Notes: generated from the letters alone by a model not told the origin. A stretch of DNA of 36,136 bases from Enhydrobacter aerosaccus (GCA_903832005.1 CAIKZO010000109.1:1-36136), one strand, 5' to 3'. Counted from the first letter of the stretch, positions 1 through 7,133 are shown. Program-made: numbers and translations.

Positions 1-28
1 AGTGGCGCTCGGGAATCTGAGCGCCACT
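1..28. repeat. Inverted repeat at window edge
   Basis: A perfect 10-bp inverted repeat (AGTGGCGCTC at 1-10, GAGCGCCACT at 19-28, 8-nt loop) lies upstream of the first dioxygenase gene. Its left arm recurs at 1762-1773 inside the 3' end of the next gene, where a similar hairpin (GGCGCTC/GAGCGCC) forms. It may be a terminator-like structure of an upstream gene or a relic of duplicated coding sequence. There is no T-tract. Confidence 0.4.
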
Positions 29-61
29 GGAGTGGCGCGCTCCCATGAGGAGGAGGATCAA

Positions 62-919
62 ATGGGACAAATCGTCGGCGCCGCCGTCGTCTCGCATCAT
101 CCCGGACTGGTGCAGCCGAAGGAAATCCGGGTCCAGCGCGGCAACGGCCGCGATTCGGACCTGATCGAGGGTTTCGATCGCGTGCGCGCGAAGGTCGATG
201 CGCTGAAGCCCGACACCTTCGTAATCTTCGATACTCATTGGGTCACGACCTCGATGCATCTCGTGGCCGGCGCCGATCACTACAAGGGCGTCTACATGTC
301 CGACGAGCTGCCCTATGCGATGCCGGGCTTTGCCTACGACTATCGCGGCGCGCCCGAGCTGGCGGCGCTGGTCGAGGAAGTGGCCACGGAAAAGAAGGTG
401 CCGGCGCGCAACGTCACGGCGCCGCAGCTGCCGCTGCACTATCCCACCATCAACGTCGTGCATTTGCTGGGACGTGGCGAGAAGGTGCTGAGCGTCGGCA
501 GCTGCCAGACCGCGAAGTTCCACCATTTCCTGCAGATGGGCGAGGTCGTGGCCGAGGCGGTCCGGCGCTCCGATGCGCGGGTCCTGCTGCTGGCCTCGGG
601 TGCGATGAGCCACAAGTTCTACGACCTCGACTTCGTGCCGCCCAATCCGAGGATCTGGCATCCCGATAACGTATCGGACCCGAAGAACCGCGCGCTCGAC
701 CAGGAAGTGCTGGGCCTGTGGAAGGAAGGGCGGCACGACATCGTGCTCGACCGCTTCCCCGAGCTCGAGGCCGCCAAGTACGAGGGCCATGGCGCTCACT
801 ACGCGCAGATGATGGGGGCGTTGGGCGGCAAGGCCTGCCGCGCCAAGGGCACGCAACTCTCCGACTACGAAAACGCGGCCGGTACCGGCAACGTCCATGT
901 CTGGTTCGATCTTCAGTAA
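62..919 (+). CDS. LigB-type (class III) extradiol ring-cleavage dioxygenase
   Basis: This 285-residue protein belongs to the LigB/class III extradiol dioxygenases, which use non-heme Fe(II) to cleave catechol-type rings next to the diol. Visible residues that fit the family are SHHPGL at 11-16 (H12 as likely iron ligand), FDTHW at 56-60 (H59), LPLHYP with H126, SGAMSH at 179-184 (H184, second-sphere His), and E241 in EGHGAHY (third ligand). The frame is open to the window edge, but ATG 62 has a strong GAGGAGGA Shine-Dalgarno just upstream and gives the N-terminus typical of the family. The FAH-family gene 24 bp downstream, in the same direction, suggests a meta-cleavage operon. Homoprotocatechuate-like substrates are plausible from that neighbour, but the exact substrate cannot be read from the sequence. 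Confidence 0.88.
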   Translation: MGQIVGAAVVSHHPGLVQPKEIRVQRGNGRDSDLIEGFDRVRAKVDALKPDTFVIFDTHWVTTSMHLVAGADHYKGVYMSDELPYAMPGFAYDYRGAPELAALVEEVATEKKVPARNVTAPQLPLHYPTINVVHLLGRGEKVLSVGSCQTAKFHHFLQMGEVVAEAVRRSDARVLLLASGAMSHKFYDLDFVPPNPRIWHPDNVSDPKNRALDQEVLGLWKEGRHDIVLDRFPELEAAKYEGHGAHYAQMMGALGGKACRAKGTQLSDYENAAGTGNVHVWFDLQ

Positions 920-943
920 GAAGCAAAGAGTAGGGGGAAAGTA

Positions 944-1813
944 ATGAGTGTTCTCGAAGGGCCGCGGAAGGAAATCCGCCACGTCATGAAGGACGGCAGC
1001 GCCTATTGGGTGGAGTTCAAGGACGGCAAGATCGTCTTCGCCGACGGCCGCACCTGCGAGGAGAAGGACGTGGTCCATCTGCCGCCGTGCACGCCGAGCA
1101 AGATCCTGTGCGTGCACGTGAACTACATCTCGCGCTACTACGAGTTCCGCAACACGCGCGTGCCGCCCGAGACGCCGACCTACTTCCAGAAGCCGCTGAC
1201 CGCGCTCAACGCTCACAAGGGCGAGCTGGTGAAGCCGCAGGGATACAAGTACGTGAACTACGAGGGCGAGATGGCCGTCGTGTTCAGTCGCGTGACCAAG
1301 AACGTGAGCCGCGAGGAAGCCTGGGATTGCATCGCGGGCTTCGCGCCCTCCAACGACTTCGGCTGCCACGACTTCCGCGACACCGACGGCGGCTCGATGC
1401 TGAGGGTCAAGGGCATGGACGGCTTCTGCCCGATCGGGCCCGGCCTGGTGTCGGGCGTGGATGTCCGCCAGTCGACCCTGCGGAGCTACAAGAACGGCAA
1501 GATGGTCCAGGAGGGCGCCGTCAGCGAGATGATCTTCGACTGCGGCTACCTGATCGCCGATCTCGCGCGCCACATCACCTTCATGCCGGGCGACATCCTG
1601 CTGACGGGAACGCCCGCCAACTCGCGGCCGCTCGAAGCCGGAGATACGATCGATATCGAGGTGACCGGAGTGGGACGCCTCTCCAACACGGTCGTCGAGA
1701 CGCCGGCGCCGCGCGCCCAACTCGGCTTCCCGCCCAGCCCCGACAGCGACGGCGTGCGCTCAGTGGCGCTCGGCAACGAGGAGCGCCTGCCCGACAAGTT
1801 CAAGAAGAAGTAG
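944..1813 (+). CDS. Fumarylacetoacetate hydrolase family protein
   Basis: A 289-residue FAH-superfamily enzyme. The family hydrolyses, decarboxylates or isomerises acylpyruvate-type ring-cleavage products in a Mg/Mn-dependent way (HpaG, FAH, hydroxyhexadienedioate hydrolases). The metal-site pattern is visible: YEGEMAVVF with E107 and E109, then SNDFG with D138, and a preceding FQKP lysine (K83). ATG 944 follows an AGGGGGAAAG ribosome binding site. It lies 24 bp after the LigB-type dioxygenase and probably processes its product. A second FAH-family protein is at 5559-6488, and the two are clearly different branches. The substrate remains open; a role in homoprotocatechuate or gentisate-like degradation is inferred from context. 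Confidence 0.87.
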   Translation: MSVLEGPRKEIRHVMKDGSAYWVEFKDGKIVFADGRTCEEKDVVHLPPCTPSKILCVHVNYISRYYEFRNTRVPPETPTYFQKPLTALNAHKGELVKPQGYKYVNYEGEMAVVFSRVTKNVSREEAWDCIAGFAPSNDFGCHDFRDTDGGSMLRVKGMDGFCPIGPGLVSGVDVRQSTLRSYKNGKMVQEGAVSEMIFDCGYLIADLARHITFMPGDILLTGTPANSRPLEAGDTIDIEVTGVGRLSNTVVETPAPRAQLGFPPSPDSDGVRSVALGNEERLPDKFKKK

Positions 1814-1834
1814 CGGCTGCTTCAATCCTCCGTC

Positions 1835-1867
1835 GGCGCCGCCGCCGTGTGGCTTGGCGGCGGCGCC
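1835..1867. terminator. Bidirectional terminator-like hairpin between convergent genes
   Basis: A perfect 12-bp GC inverted repeat (1835-1846 and 1856-1867) with a 9-nt loop fills the short gap between the convergent FAH and azoreductase genes. There is no run of T on either strand, so intrinsic termination would be weak. Its placement between two stop codons makes a terminator or RNA 3'-end stabiliser the best reading. Confidence 0.6.
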
Positions 1868-1884
1868 CAACGAAGTGCAGTAAC

Positions 1885-2487
1885 TCAGGCGGCCGCGGCC
1901 AGCTTGACGGTCGCGCCGAACTGTTCGACGGCCGTCTCGCCCATGCCACCGGCCTGTGCGCGTCCGGCCAGGATGATTTCGATATCCTTGATGCCGATAA
2001 AGCCGAGTACCTGGCGCAGATAGCCGCTGGCCAGATTATAGCCCTCGACCGGCGAACCCGGGCTGAAATCCCCGCCGGTGGCCAGGACGATGGTGGCCTT
2101 CTTGCCGGTCAGCAGCCCGACGTTGTCGGAAACGGTGACGCCCACCCGGACGATGTGATCGATATAGGCCTTGAGCGCCGCCGGGATCGAGAAGTTGTAC
2201 ATCGGCGTGGCGATCAGGATTCTGTCGGCTGCCTTGAGCTCGGCGATGAGTTCGTCGGAGATCTTGATGGCGGCCTTGCTCTCCGTCGAATGCTGCTCGG
2301 GCGGCGTGAAGGCGCCGCCGATCCACGGCATGTCGACGAACGGCAGGTTGGTCTTCATGAGATCGCGCGTGACCACGGTGCCGCCAGGATGGGACGCCCG
2401 CCAGCCGTCGATAAAGACCGACGAGAGCTTGCGCGAGGTCGAGTGGGCGTAGCGGGGGCTGACTTCGATGGCGAGAAGGCTGGACAT
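1885..2487 (-). CDS. azoR: FMN-dependent NADH-azoreductase
   Basis: A 200-residue flavodoxin-fold reductase of the AzoR/AcpD family, which uses NADH and FMN to reduce quinones and azo compounds in the cytoplasm. Matching features are the N-terminal SPR...S.S segment for FMN phosphate binding (residues about 10-18), PMYNFSIPAALKAYIDHIVR near residue 100 that contacts the isoalloxazine ring, and full family length. ATG 2487 has an AGGAG site eight bases upstream. It is transcribed divergently from a LysR-type regulator, which probably controls it. The context between two aromatic ring-cleavage modules fits a role in quinone detoxification. Confidence 0.9.
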   Translation of the reverse strand: MSSLLAIEVSPRYAHSTSRKLSSVFIDGWRASHPGGTVVTRDLMKTNLPFVDMPWIGGAFTPPEQHSTESKAAIKISDELIAELKAADRILIATPMYNFSIPAALKAYIDHIVRVGVTVSDNVGLLTGKKATIVLATGGDFSPGSPVEGYNLASGYLRQVLGFIGIKDIEIILAGRAQAGGMGETAVEQFGATVKLAAAA

Positions 2488-2551
2488 TGTGATCTCCTGT
2501 TAGTGTCGAGCGGGAAATACGCCCTGTCGGCCATGCATAAAAGAGATGAAG

Positions 2552-2572
2552 TTTAGGTCATCTTGATCTAAA
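2552..2572. promoter_or_regulatory. LysR-type operator dyad in azoR/lysR divergent promoter
   Basis: A 21-bp dyad with arms TTTAGnTCA and TGAnCTAAA (2552-2560 and 2564-2572), centred on 2562, sits in the 94-bp AT-rich gap between azoR and the LysR gene. It contains the T-N11-A geometry expected of LysR-family sites. It ends 9 bp before the regulator's ATG, so binding should block regulator expression. It also covers a weak -35-like ATGACC on the azoR strand. The symmetry is seen directly; its recognition by the adjacent LysR protein is inferred. Confidence 0.65.
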
Positions 2573-2581
2573 AAATAGAAT

Positions 2582-3499
2582 ATGGACTCCCTGACGCTCG
2601 ACCAGATCCAGATATTCCTCACGATCTTCGACGAGGGCAGCTTCTCCAAGGCGGCGAAAAAGCTGAATCGTGCGCAATCGGCGATCACCTATGGAATCCA
2701 GAAGCTCGAGGCGCAGATCGGCCTGTCGTTGTTCGACCGGACGGCGTATCGGCCGGCCCTGACCGAGGCAGGCCGGACGCTCTTGCCCCGGGCACGGCGT
2801 ATCGTCGAGGAGGCGAACGGCTTTCGCGATGCCGGGCGCAGCCTGGCCAGCGGCCTCGAGGCCGAGCTGACGATCGTCGTCGATTCGATGTTCCCGATGC
2901 CTGCGGTTGTCGAGGCACTGCGACCCTTCACAGCGCAGTTCCCCAGCGTGCCGCCGCGTATCTATGTCCAGTCGCTCGGCGCGGCGGCCGAACTGGTCCT
3001 CGACGGCACCTGCATGATCGGATTTCTGCCCCTGTTCTTCAGCGAGATGCCGCGGTTGAGGCGCTTTCCCTTGCTCACCGTCGAGCTGGTTCCCGTCGTG
3101 GCGCCCGATCATCCGCTGGCCGGGATAGAGGGGCTGATCGAAACGAATGTCCTGCACAAACATGTCCAGCTCGTGCTGACCGATCGCTCGACCGTCACGG
3201 CGGGACGCGACTACGGCGTGCTGTCGGGGCGAACCTGGCGGCTGGCCGACCTTGGTGCGAAGCAGTCGATGCTGCTGGCCGGTCTGGGCTGGGGAAACAT
3301 GCCGGCCCATCTCGTGGCGGCCGACATCGCGAACGGCCGGTTGAAGGTCATTCGGCCCAGGGAATTCGATGCCAAAACCGCGCATTTGACGATGTGTGGC
3401 GCATTTCTTTCGGATCGGGCGCTGGGCCCGGCCGGGCAATGGATGGTGGACTATTTGCCGATCGCCATTGGAAAGGCGAATGAGCGAATATCGCAATAA
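2582..3499 (+). CDS. LysR-family transcriptional regulator
   Basis: A 305-residue LysR-type regulator. Residues 1-60 form the winged helix-turn-helix, starting SLTLDQIQIFLTIFDEGSFSKAAKKL and followed by RAQSAITYGIQKLE. The rest is the effector-binding domain. The length is standard for the family. It is divergent from the azoreductase gene, the classical arrangement for a LysR activator and its target, and a dyad that fits its binding site lies between them. ATG 2582 has no obvious Shine-Dalgarno (upstream bases are A/T), so initiation may be weak or leaderless. The effector is unknown; quinones or aromatic compounds are a reasonable guess from the target. Confidence 0.92.
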   Translation: MDSLTLDQIQIFLTIFDEGSFSKAAKKLNRAQSAITYGIQKLEAQIGLSLFDRTAYRPALTEAGRTLLPRARRIVEEANGFRDAGRSLASGLEAELTIVVDSMFPMPAVVEALRPFTAQFPSVPPRIYVQSLGAAAELVLDGTCMIGFLPLFFSEMPRLRRFPLLTVELVPVVAPDHPLAGIEGLIETNVLHKHVQLVLTDRSTVTAGRDYGVLSGRTWRLADLGAKQSMLLAGLGWGNMPAHLVAADIANGRLKVIRPREFDAKTAHLTMCGAFLSDRALGPAGQWMVDYLPIAIGKANERISQ

Positions 3500-3533
3500 T
3501 CATCTTGACGATATATGCGATATACGCAATATT
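3488..3533 (+). promoter_or_regulatory. AT-rich dyad and promoter upstream of winged-helix gene
   Basis: An inverted repeat (ATATCGCA 3488-3495, TGCGATAT 3516-3523) straddles the LysR stop codon. It overlaps a promoter-like pair: TTGACG at 3505-3510 and AATATT at 3528-3533 with 17-bp spacing. The predicted transcript start falls at about 3540, on the ATG of the following gene, which would make that mRNA leaderless or nearly so. The AT-rich patch stands out against GC-rich surroundings. The promoter call is by eye. Confidence 0.4.
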
Positions 3534-3538
3534 GGGGA

Positions 3539-4231
3539 ATGGCAAGAATTCGCTCCATCCACCACACTTTTGCCCGTTCACCCAGCATGAGAAGCGTGAG
3601 CCGCGATGCGCGGCTGCTCTTCGTCCTGATCTGGACCGTGGTTGACGACGAGGGACGCTGCTTCGGCGAGCCGGACGATGTCGCCAAGGCGCTCTTCCCG
3701 TCGGACTTCGATGCGCCGCGCTACATGCACGGCTGGCTTGCCGAGCTGGAGAACGAAGGCTGTATCGAACGCTATGACGTCGACGGCGTCGACTATCTGC
3801 GGGTGCGGCATTGGCACAAGCATCAGCGCATCTATCATCCGACGCGGAGTTACCTGCCGCCGCCGCCACAGGAACGGCTGAGCGATTCGGCAATTCGGGA
3901 AAGTTCGGCAACCGAGCGCCTTCGGGGGCGAAAGGGCTCGCAAGATCAAGGGCCTGGCGAGCGAAGCGATACGTTTCCCGAAAATGCGCCGGAAGAAATC
4001 GACGATGACGCGCCGGTGGTAGTTACGCGCGAGAGCGTCTTGCGCGACCTGCGGCGCATCCAGAGGAGGGCGGAAGCCGACGGTGCGCATCCGAGCGCGC
4101 TGCGCTCGGTCGAGCTTGCGGCAAAGATCGGGTTGGCGCCGGAGAAGAGCGGGGCCGATGGCGGCGGCGAGGAGATGAGCCCGTCTCCCGCAGTGCTGCT
4201 CGGGCTGCCGATCACCGGCTCGCTGCGCTAG
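3539..4231 (+). CDS. Phage-type winged-helix / replication-like DNA-binding protein
   Basis: A 230-residue protein. Its N-terminus (MARIRSIH..., then ARLLFVLIWTVVDDEGR and ELENEGCIERYDVDG) resembles the winged-helix proteins common in prophages and integrated elements, which begin MARIRTI and carry LARLLFIGLW.DDEGR. The wing is followed by RHWHKHQRIYHPTRS. Residues about 115-165 are charged, low-complexity linker, and the C-terminus is unrecognised. ATG 3539 was chosen over the upstream ATG 3515 because it gives the family N-terminus and follows GGGG. No other phage gene is nearby, so it may be an isolated remnant or a domesticated regulator. The gene overlaps the convergent dioxygenase by four bases. 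Confidence 0.65.
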   Translation: MARIRSIHHTFARSPSMRSVSRDARLLFVLIWTVVDDEGRCFGEPDDVAKALFPSDFDAPRYMHGWLAELENEGCIERYDVDGVDYLRVRHWHKHQRIYHPTRSYLPPPPQERLSDSAIRESSATERLRGRKGSQDQGPGERSDTFPENAPEEIDDDAPVVVTRESVLRDLRRIQRRAEADGAHPSALRSVELAAKIGLAPEKSGADGGGEEMSPSPAVLLGLPITGSLR

Positions 4232-5175
4232 GGGCTGGCGTGGCCGATGAAGCGCTCGGGTGGGCGCTCGCCCCACTGCGACTGGAAGCCTTCTTCGGCG
4301 CTGATCAGGTTGCCACCGTTCGCCACGTTGAGGCGATCGGTGTCGGCCCAGCGCTCGTGCACGCGGCCCCACGGATCGGACCAGTAGTCGTAGACCTGGC
4401 TGCCCAGCAGGTGTCGACCGATGCCCCACATGTGCTCGTACTTGCCGAGGCCCTTGATGTACTGATGATCCTGGAAGATCGCATCGACGTCCTGCGCCTC
4501 GTACGAGACGTGGTTCAGTCCGGTCTTCTCGTTGTGGACACAGAACAGCACGTGATGGTCGACATAGTCGTCGCCGCGGTCGAGACGGTTGAACGAGCCG
4601 ATGACGTTGTCCTTGTCGCCGGCGTAGACGTCGTCGGAGCGGACCATGCCCAATGTCTCCCGGAACCACGCCACGGTTTCCTTGACCTTGGGCGTGGCCA
4701 GCACGCCGTGGCCGATGCGCTGCACCGAGGTCGGCGACTTGGACAGGCGCATCATGCGGCCGACCCGGCGCTGCGGCTCGCTGCCGGAGTTGAGGAGATC
4801 GCGTTCGACCTTGATCGGCGCGACACTCTGCATGCCCGCAATCACCTCGATCTGGTAGCCGTTGGGCTCAATGAGGCGCACGCGCTTGCCGCCGCCCGGC
4901 TCGTTCACGGCCTCGATGCCCGAGGCACCGGGGAGCTTGGCGTAGTGCTTCAGATCGTCCTCGTCGGCCAGGTGATAGGCGAAGCCGATGAACTTGGTGC
5001 CGCCCTTCTGTGTGACGTGCAGATGATGGTGGCTGTCGGCGCCGCGCATGTAGAGCGCATCGGGTGTGCGCTCGGCGCGCACCAGACCGAAATGGGTGAG
5101 GAATTCCTCCATTTGGTCGAGATCGGGAGCTTCCATACGCGGGTACGCGAAATCGGCGACCTTGATTGCGGCCAT
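4228..5175 (-). CDS. VOC-family (type I) extradiol dioxygenase
   Basis: A 315-residue two-domain vicinal-oxygen-chelate protein of the 2,3-dihydroxybiphenyl/catechol 2,3-dioxygenase type. The N-terminal domain (about 1-115) is structural. The C-terminal domain (about 150-290) carries the expected Fe(II) facial triad: H156 in RIGHGVL, H222 in LNHVSYE, and E274 in the DPWGRVHERW motif. ATG 5175 is preceded by GGAGGAAACC. The frame remains open upstream, but that stretch overlaps the divergent gene and has no family similarity. It is divergent from a carboxymuconolactone-decarboxylase-like gene and an FAH gene, so it probably supplies the ring-opened product that they handle. The substrate cannot be determined. 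Confidence 0.87.
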   Translation of the reverse strand: MAAIKVADFAYPRMEAPDLDQMEEFLTHFGLVRAERTPDALYMRGADSHHHLHVTQKGGTKFIGFAYHLADEDDLKHYAKLPGASGIEAVNEPGGGKRVRLIEPNGYQIEVIAGMQSVAPIKVERDLLNSGSEPQRRVGRMMRLSKSPTSVQRIGHGVLATPKVKETVAWFRETLGMVRSDDVYAGDKDNVIGSFNRLDRGDDYVDHHVLFCVHNEKTGLNHVSYEAQDVDAIFQDHQYIKGLGKYEHMWGIGRHLLGSQVYDYWSDPWGRVHERWADTDRLNVANGGNLISAEEGFQSQWGERPPERFIGHASP

Positions 5176-5229
5176 GGTTTCCTCCGAAACTTCGGTCGGC
5201 AAAGCTAACGCCCCAAAGGGAGAGAAACA

Positions 5230-5562
5230 ATGTCCAAGCCACCCGTCGTGAACGCGCGGGATCATGTGCGCTCGTTTGCACCCAAGCTGATCGATCTCAC
5301 CGAGAAAGTGGTCTACGGCGACGTCTGGGAGCGGCCCGGCCTCAGCAAGCGCGACCGGAGCCTCATCACCTGTGCTGCCCTCGTGGCGATGAACCGCACC
5401 GAGCAGCTGCGCGGCCATGTCGCTCGCGCCATCGACAACGGGGTGACCAAGGACGAAATTGTCGAGGTCATCACGCATATGGCGTTCTATTCTGGCTGGC
5501 CGACGGCGATGTCGGCCGCGAGCGTCGCCAAGGACGTTCTTGAAAAGGGAGAGACCAAGTGA
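5230..5562 (+). CDS. Carboxymuconolactone decarboxylase family protein
   Basis: A 110-residue all-helical protein of the carboxymuconolactone decarboxylase/AhpD-like fold. It has the typical core SKRDRSLITCAALVAM, then EQLRGHVARAIDNGVTKDEIVEVI and MAFYSGWPTAMSA. True decarboxylases act in protocatechuate breakdown. Many homologues have no assigned reaction, and the AhpD CxxC redox pair is absent here. ATG 5230 follows GGGAGAG. Its last codon overlaps the GTG start of the FAH gene (GTGA), so the two are translationally coupled and probably work on the same aromatic intermediate. Confidence 0.87.
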   Translation: MSKPPVVNARDHVRSFAPKLIDLTEKVVYGDVWERPGLSKRDRSLITCAALVAMNRTEQLRGHVARAIDNGVTKDEIVEVITHMAFYSGWPTAMSAASVAKDVLEKGETK

Positions 5563-6488
5563 AGCTTTGTTATTTTAACGATTTCCGCCTGGGCGTCGTC
5601 AAGGGCGACCAGGTTGTCGATGTCACCGACGCGGTGAAGGACCTGCCGCATCGTGACACGCGCGACCTGATCGCCGGCGTGATCGAGCACTGGGACACGT
5701 ACAAGCCCAAGATCGAAGCCGCCGTCGCGTCCGGCAAGGGCGTGGCTCTGTCGGGCGTGCGCCTGCGCTCGCCGGTGCCGCGGCCGGGCAACATCGACTG
5801 CATGGCCGTCAACTACATGGAAGACGGCACCTTGCCCGAGAAGCCCGCCATCAACTGCTTCCACAAGGCTGCGACCGCGGTGATCGGCAACGGCGACACG
5901 ATGGTGCTGCCGGACGTGCCGGCCTCGATCTTCGAGGGCGAGGCAGAACTGGCGCTGGTGATCGGCAAGCGTGCGCACAACGTTAAAGCCGCCGACTACA
6001 AGCAGTACATTTTCGGCTACACCTGCTTCATCGACGGGTCGGCCCGCGGCCTGCCGCCGCCGGGCAACGTCTTCTTCCAGATGAAGTCGCGCACGACCTT
6101 CGCCCCGATGGGACCGTTCCTGGTCACGGCGGACGAGATCGCCGACCCGCAGAAGCTCGCCATCGAACTGAAGAACAACGGCGTGAGCATGCAGAAGTTC
6201 AACACCGACGATATGGCGCACCAGATCCCGCGCTGCATCGAGTGGCTGAGCTCGATCCATACGCTGGAGCCCGGCGATGTCGTCGCCACCGGCACCAACC
6301 ATCGCGGGCTCAACTCGTTCATGGATGGCGACAAGATCGAGCTCACGATCGAGAAGGTCGGCACGTTGACGTTCAACGTGAAGGATGAGCTGAAGCGCAC
6401 CTGGGCCCGCACCACGCGTTCGCAGCACAAGGACGCCGGCAAGGAAGGCCCGCACACGCCGCAGCTCACCGGCAAGTACGCCAAATAG
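5559..6488 (+). CDS. Fumarylacetoacetate hydrolase family protein (second)
   Basis: A 309-residue FAH-superfamily enzyme with an N-terminal accessory domain (about 1-75) and the catalytic fold. It shows FHKAATAVIG with K103, EGEAELALVIGK with E128 and E130 as metal ligands, and FIDGSAR with D159 as third ligand. It starts at GTG 5559, coupled by a GTGA overlap to the preceding carboxymuconolactone-decarboxylase-like gene. Together with the divergent VOC dioxygenase it forms a compact meta-cleavage set. The reaction could be hydrolysis or decarboxylation/isomerisation of an acylpyruvate-type product. The C-terminal tail (after about 290) is basic and unconserved in appearance. A strong hairpin follows the gene. 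Confidence 0.87.
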   Translation: MKLCYFNDFRLGVVKGDQVVDVTDAVKDLPHRDTRDLIAGVIEHWDTYKPKIEAAVASGKGVALSGVRLRSPVPRPGNIDCMAVNYMEDGTLPEKPAINCFHKAATAVIGNGDTMVLPDVPASIFEGEAELALVIGKRAHNVKAADYKQYIFGYTCFIDGSARGLPPPGNVFFQMKSRTTFAPMGPFLVTADEIADPQKLAIELKNNGVSMQKFNTDDMAHQIPRCIEWLSSIHTLEPGDVVATGTNHRGLNSFMDGDKIELTIEKVGTLTFNVKDELKRTWARTTRSQHKDAGKEGPHTPQLTGKYAK

Positions 6489-6512
6489 GCTCGCACACGC
6501 AGGCCTGAAACG

Positions 6513-6545
6513 AAAAAGGGCGCCCCGGTTTTACCCGGGGCGCCC
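6513..6545 (-). terminator. Intrinsic terminator of hsp20 (minus strand)
   Basis: A perfect 11-bp inverted repeat (6518-6528, 6535-6545) encloses a 6-nt loop. On the minus strand the stem is followed directly by five T (complement of 6513-6517), a classic intrinsic terminator for the Hsp20 gene ending at 6590. On the plus strand it is followed by TCTCG, so it would only weakly end the FAH transcript. Confidence 0.85.
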
Positions 6546-6589
6546 TCTCGGGAGACAGCCGCCGATGAAAGCAGGCTGTTAGCTGGCGA

Positions 6590-7039
6590 CTAGTTGGTGA
6601 GAACCGGCTTGGCGGCCTCGGCCGTGATCGAAATCGCGCGGGCCTTCTTCTCTTCCGGGATCTCGCGCTGCAGCTCGATCGTCAGTAGGCCGTTGGCGAG
6701 CTTCGCGCCCGTGACCTTCACGTGGTCAGCGAGCTGGAAGCGGCGCTCGAAGTTACGGCCGGCGATGCCGCGATAGAGGAACTGCTTCTCGCCGTCGGCG
6801 CTCGGCGCGGTCTGGCCGGTGACCAGGAGCTCGTTCTCCTTCTGGGTCAGGCTCAGCTCGCTGTCGTTGAAGCCCGCGACCGCCATGACGATCTTGTAGG
6901 CGTTCTCGCCAGCCTTCTCGATGTTGTACGGGGGATAGCCGTTGGCGTTGCCTTGGCCGGCCGCCGAGTCGAGCAAGTCGAACACACGGTCGAAGCCGAC
7001 GGTGGCACGGTAATACGGCGAGTAATCGAAAGTACGCAT
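6590..7039 (-). CDS. ibpA: Small heat-shock protein Hsp20 (IbpA-type)
   Basis: A 149-residue small heat-shock chaperone that holds unfolding proteins in oligomeric complexes in the cytoplasm. The alpha-crystallin domain spans about 36-140, with YPPYNIE opening the domain and the diagnostic LANGLLTIEL at 114-123. There is a short N-terminal arm and a short C-terminal tail (KPVLTN). ATG 7039 follows GGAGG. The frame stays open far upstream, but that stretch is antisense to cysG. Expression is probably heat-controlled at two levels: an RpoH-type promoter at 7106-7133 and a ROSE-like RNA hairpin that pairs the ribosome binding site. A strong terminator follows the gene, so it is a single-gene unit. 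Confidence 0.95.
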   Translation of the reverse strand: MRTFDYSPYYRATVGFDRVFDLLDSAAGQGNANGYPPYNIEKAGENAYKIVMAVAGFNDSELSLTQKENELLVTGQTAPSADGEKQFLYRGIAGRNFERRFQLADHVKVTGAKLANGLLTIELQREIPEEKKARAISITAEAAKPVLTN

Positions 7040-7040
7040 G

Positions 7041-7094
7041 AACATCCTCCAGTGAGCGATGGTTGAAACCAGCCGCCCCGGAATGGGCGCGGCT
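7041..7094 (-). promoter_or_regulatory. ROSE-like RNA thermometer in hsp20 5' leader
   Basis: Two hairpins form in the roughly 60-nt leader. The start-proximal one (minus strand of 7041-7064) pairs the Shine-Dalgarno AGGAUGUU with AACCAUCGCU. There are eight pairs with single bulged C and G, and a short loop. UCGCU matches the U(U/C)GCU anti-Shine-Dalgarno consensus of ROSE thermometers, including the extra G. The upstream hairpin has AGCCGC/GCGGCT arms (7071-7076, 7089-7094). ROSE elements are known in front of small heat-shock genes of rhizobia and relatives. Folding was done by eye. Confidence 0.72.
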
Positions 7095-7105
7095 GACAGG
7101 ACGGG

Positions 7106-7133
7106 ATTTAGGAAGCGGCGCCTGCGCTTCAAG
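7106..7133 (-). promoter_or_regulatory. RpoH (sigma-32) type promoter of hsp20
   Basis: On the minus strand CTTG (7133-7130) is followed after 17 bp by CCTAAAT (7112-7106). This matches the alphaproteobacterial heat-shock consensus CTTG-N17/18-CYTATnT at all but one specified base. The predicted start is near 7099, leaving a leader of about 60 nt that exactly holds the two thermometer hairpins. Confidence 0.68.

Noticed and set aside
1..48. Possible end of an upstream protein (frame 1, stop TGA at 46-48)
   Set aside because: Sixteen codons with no family signal; the region is equally explained by the hairpin and ribosome binding site.
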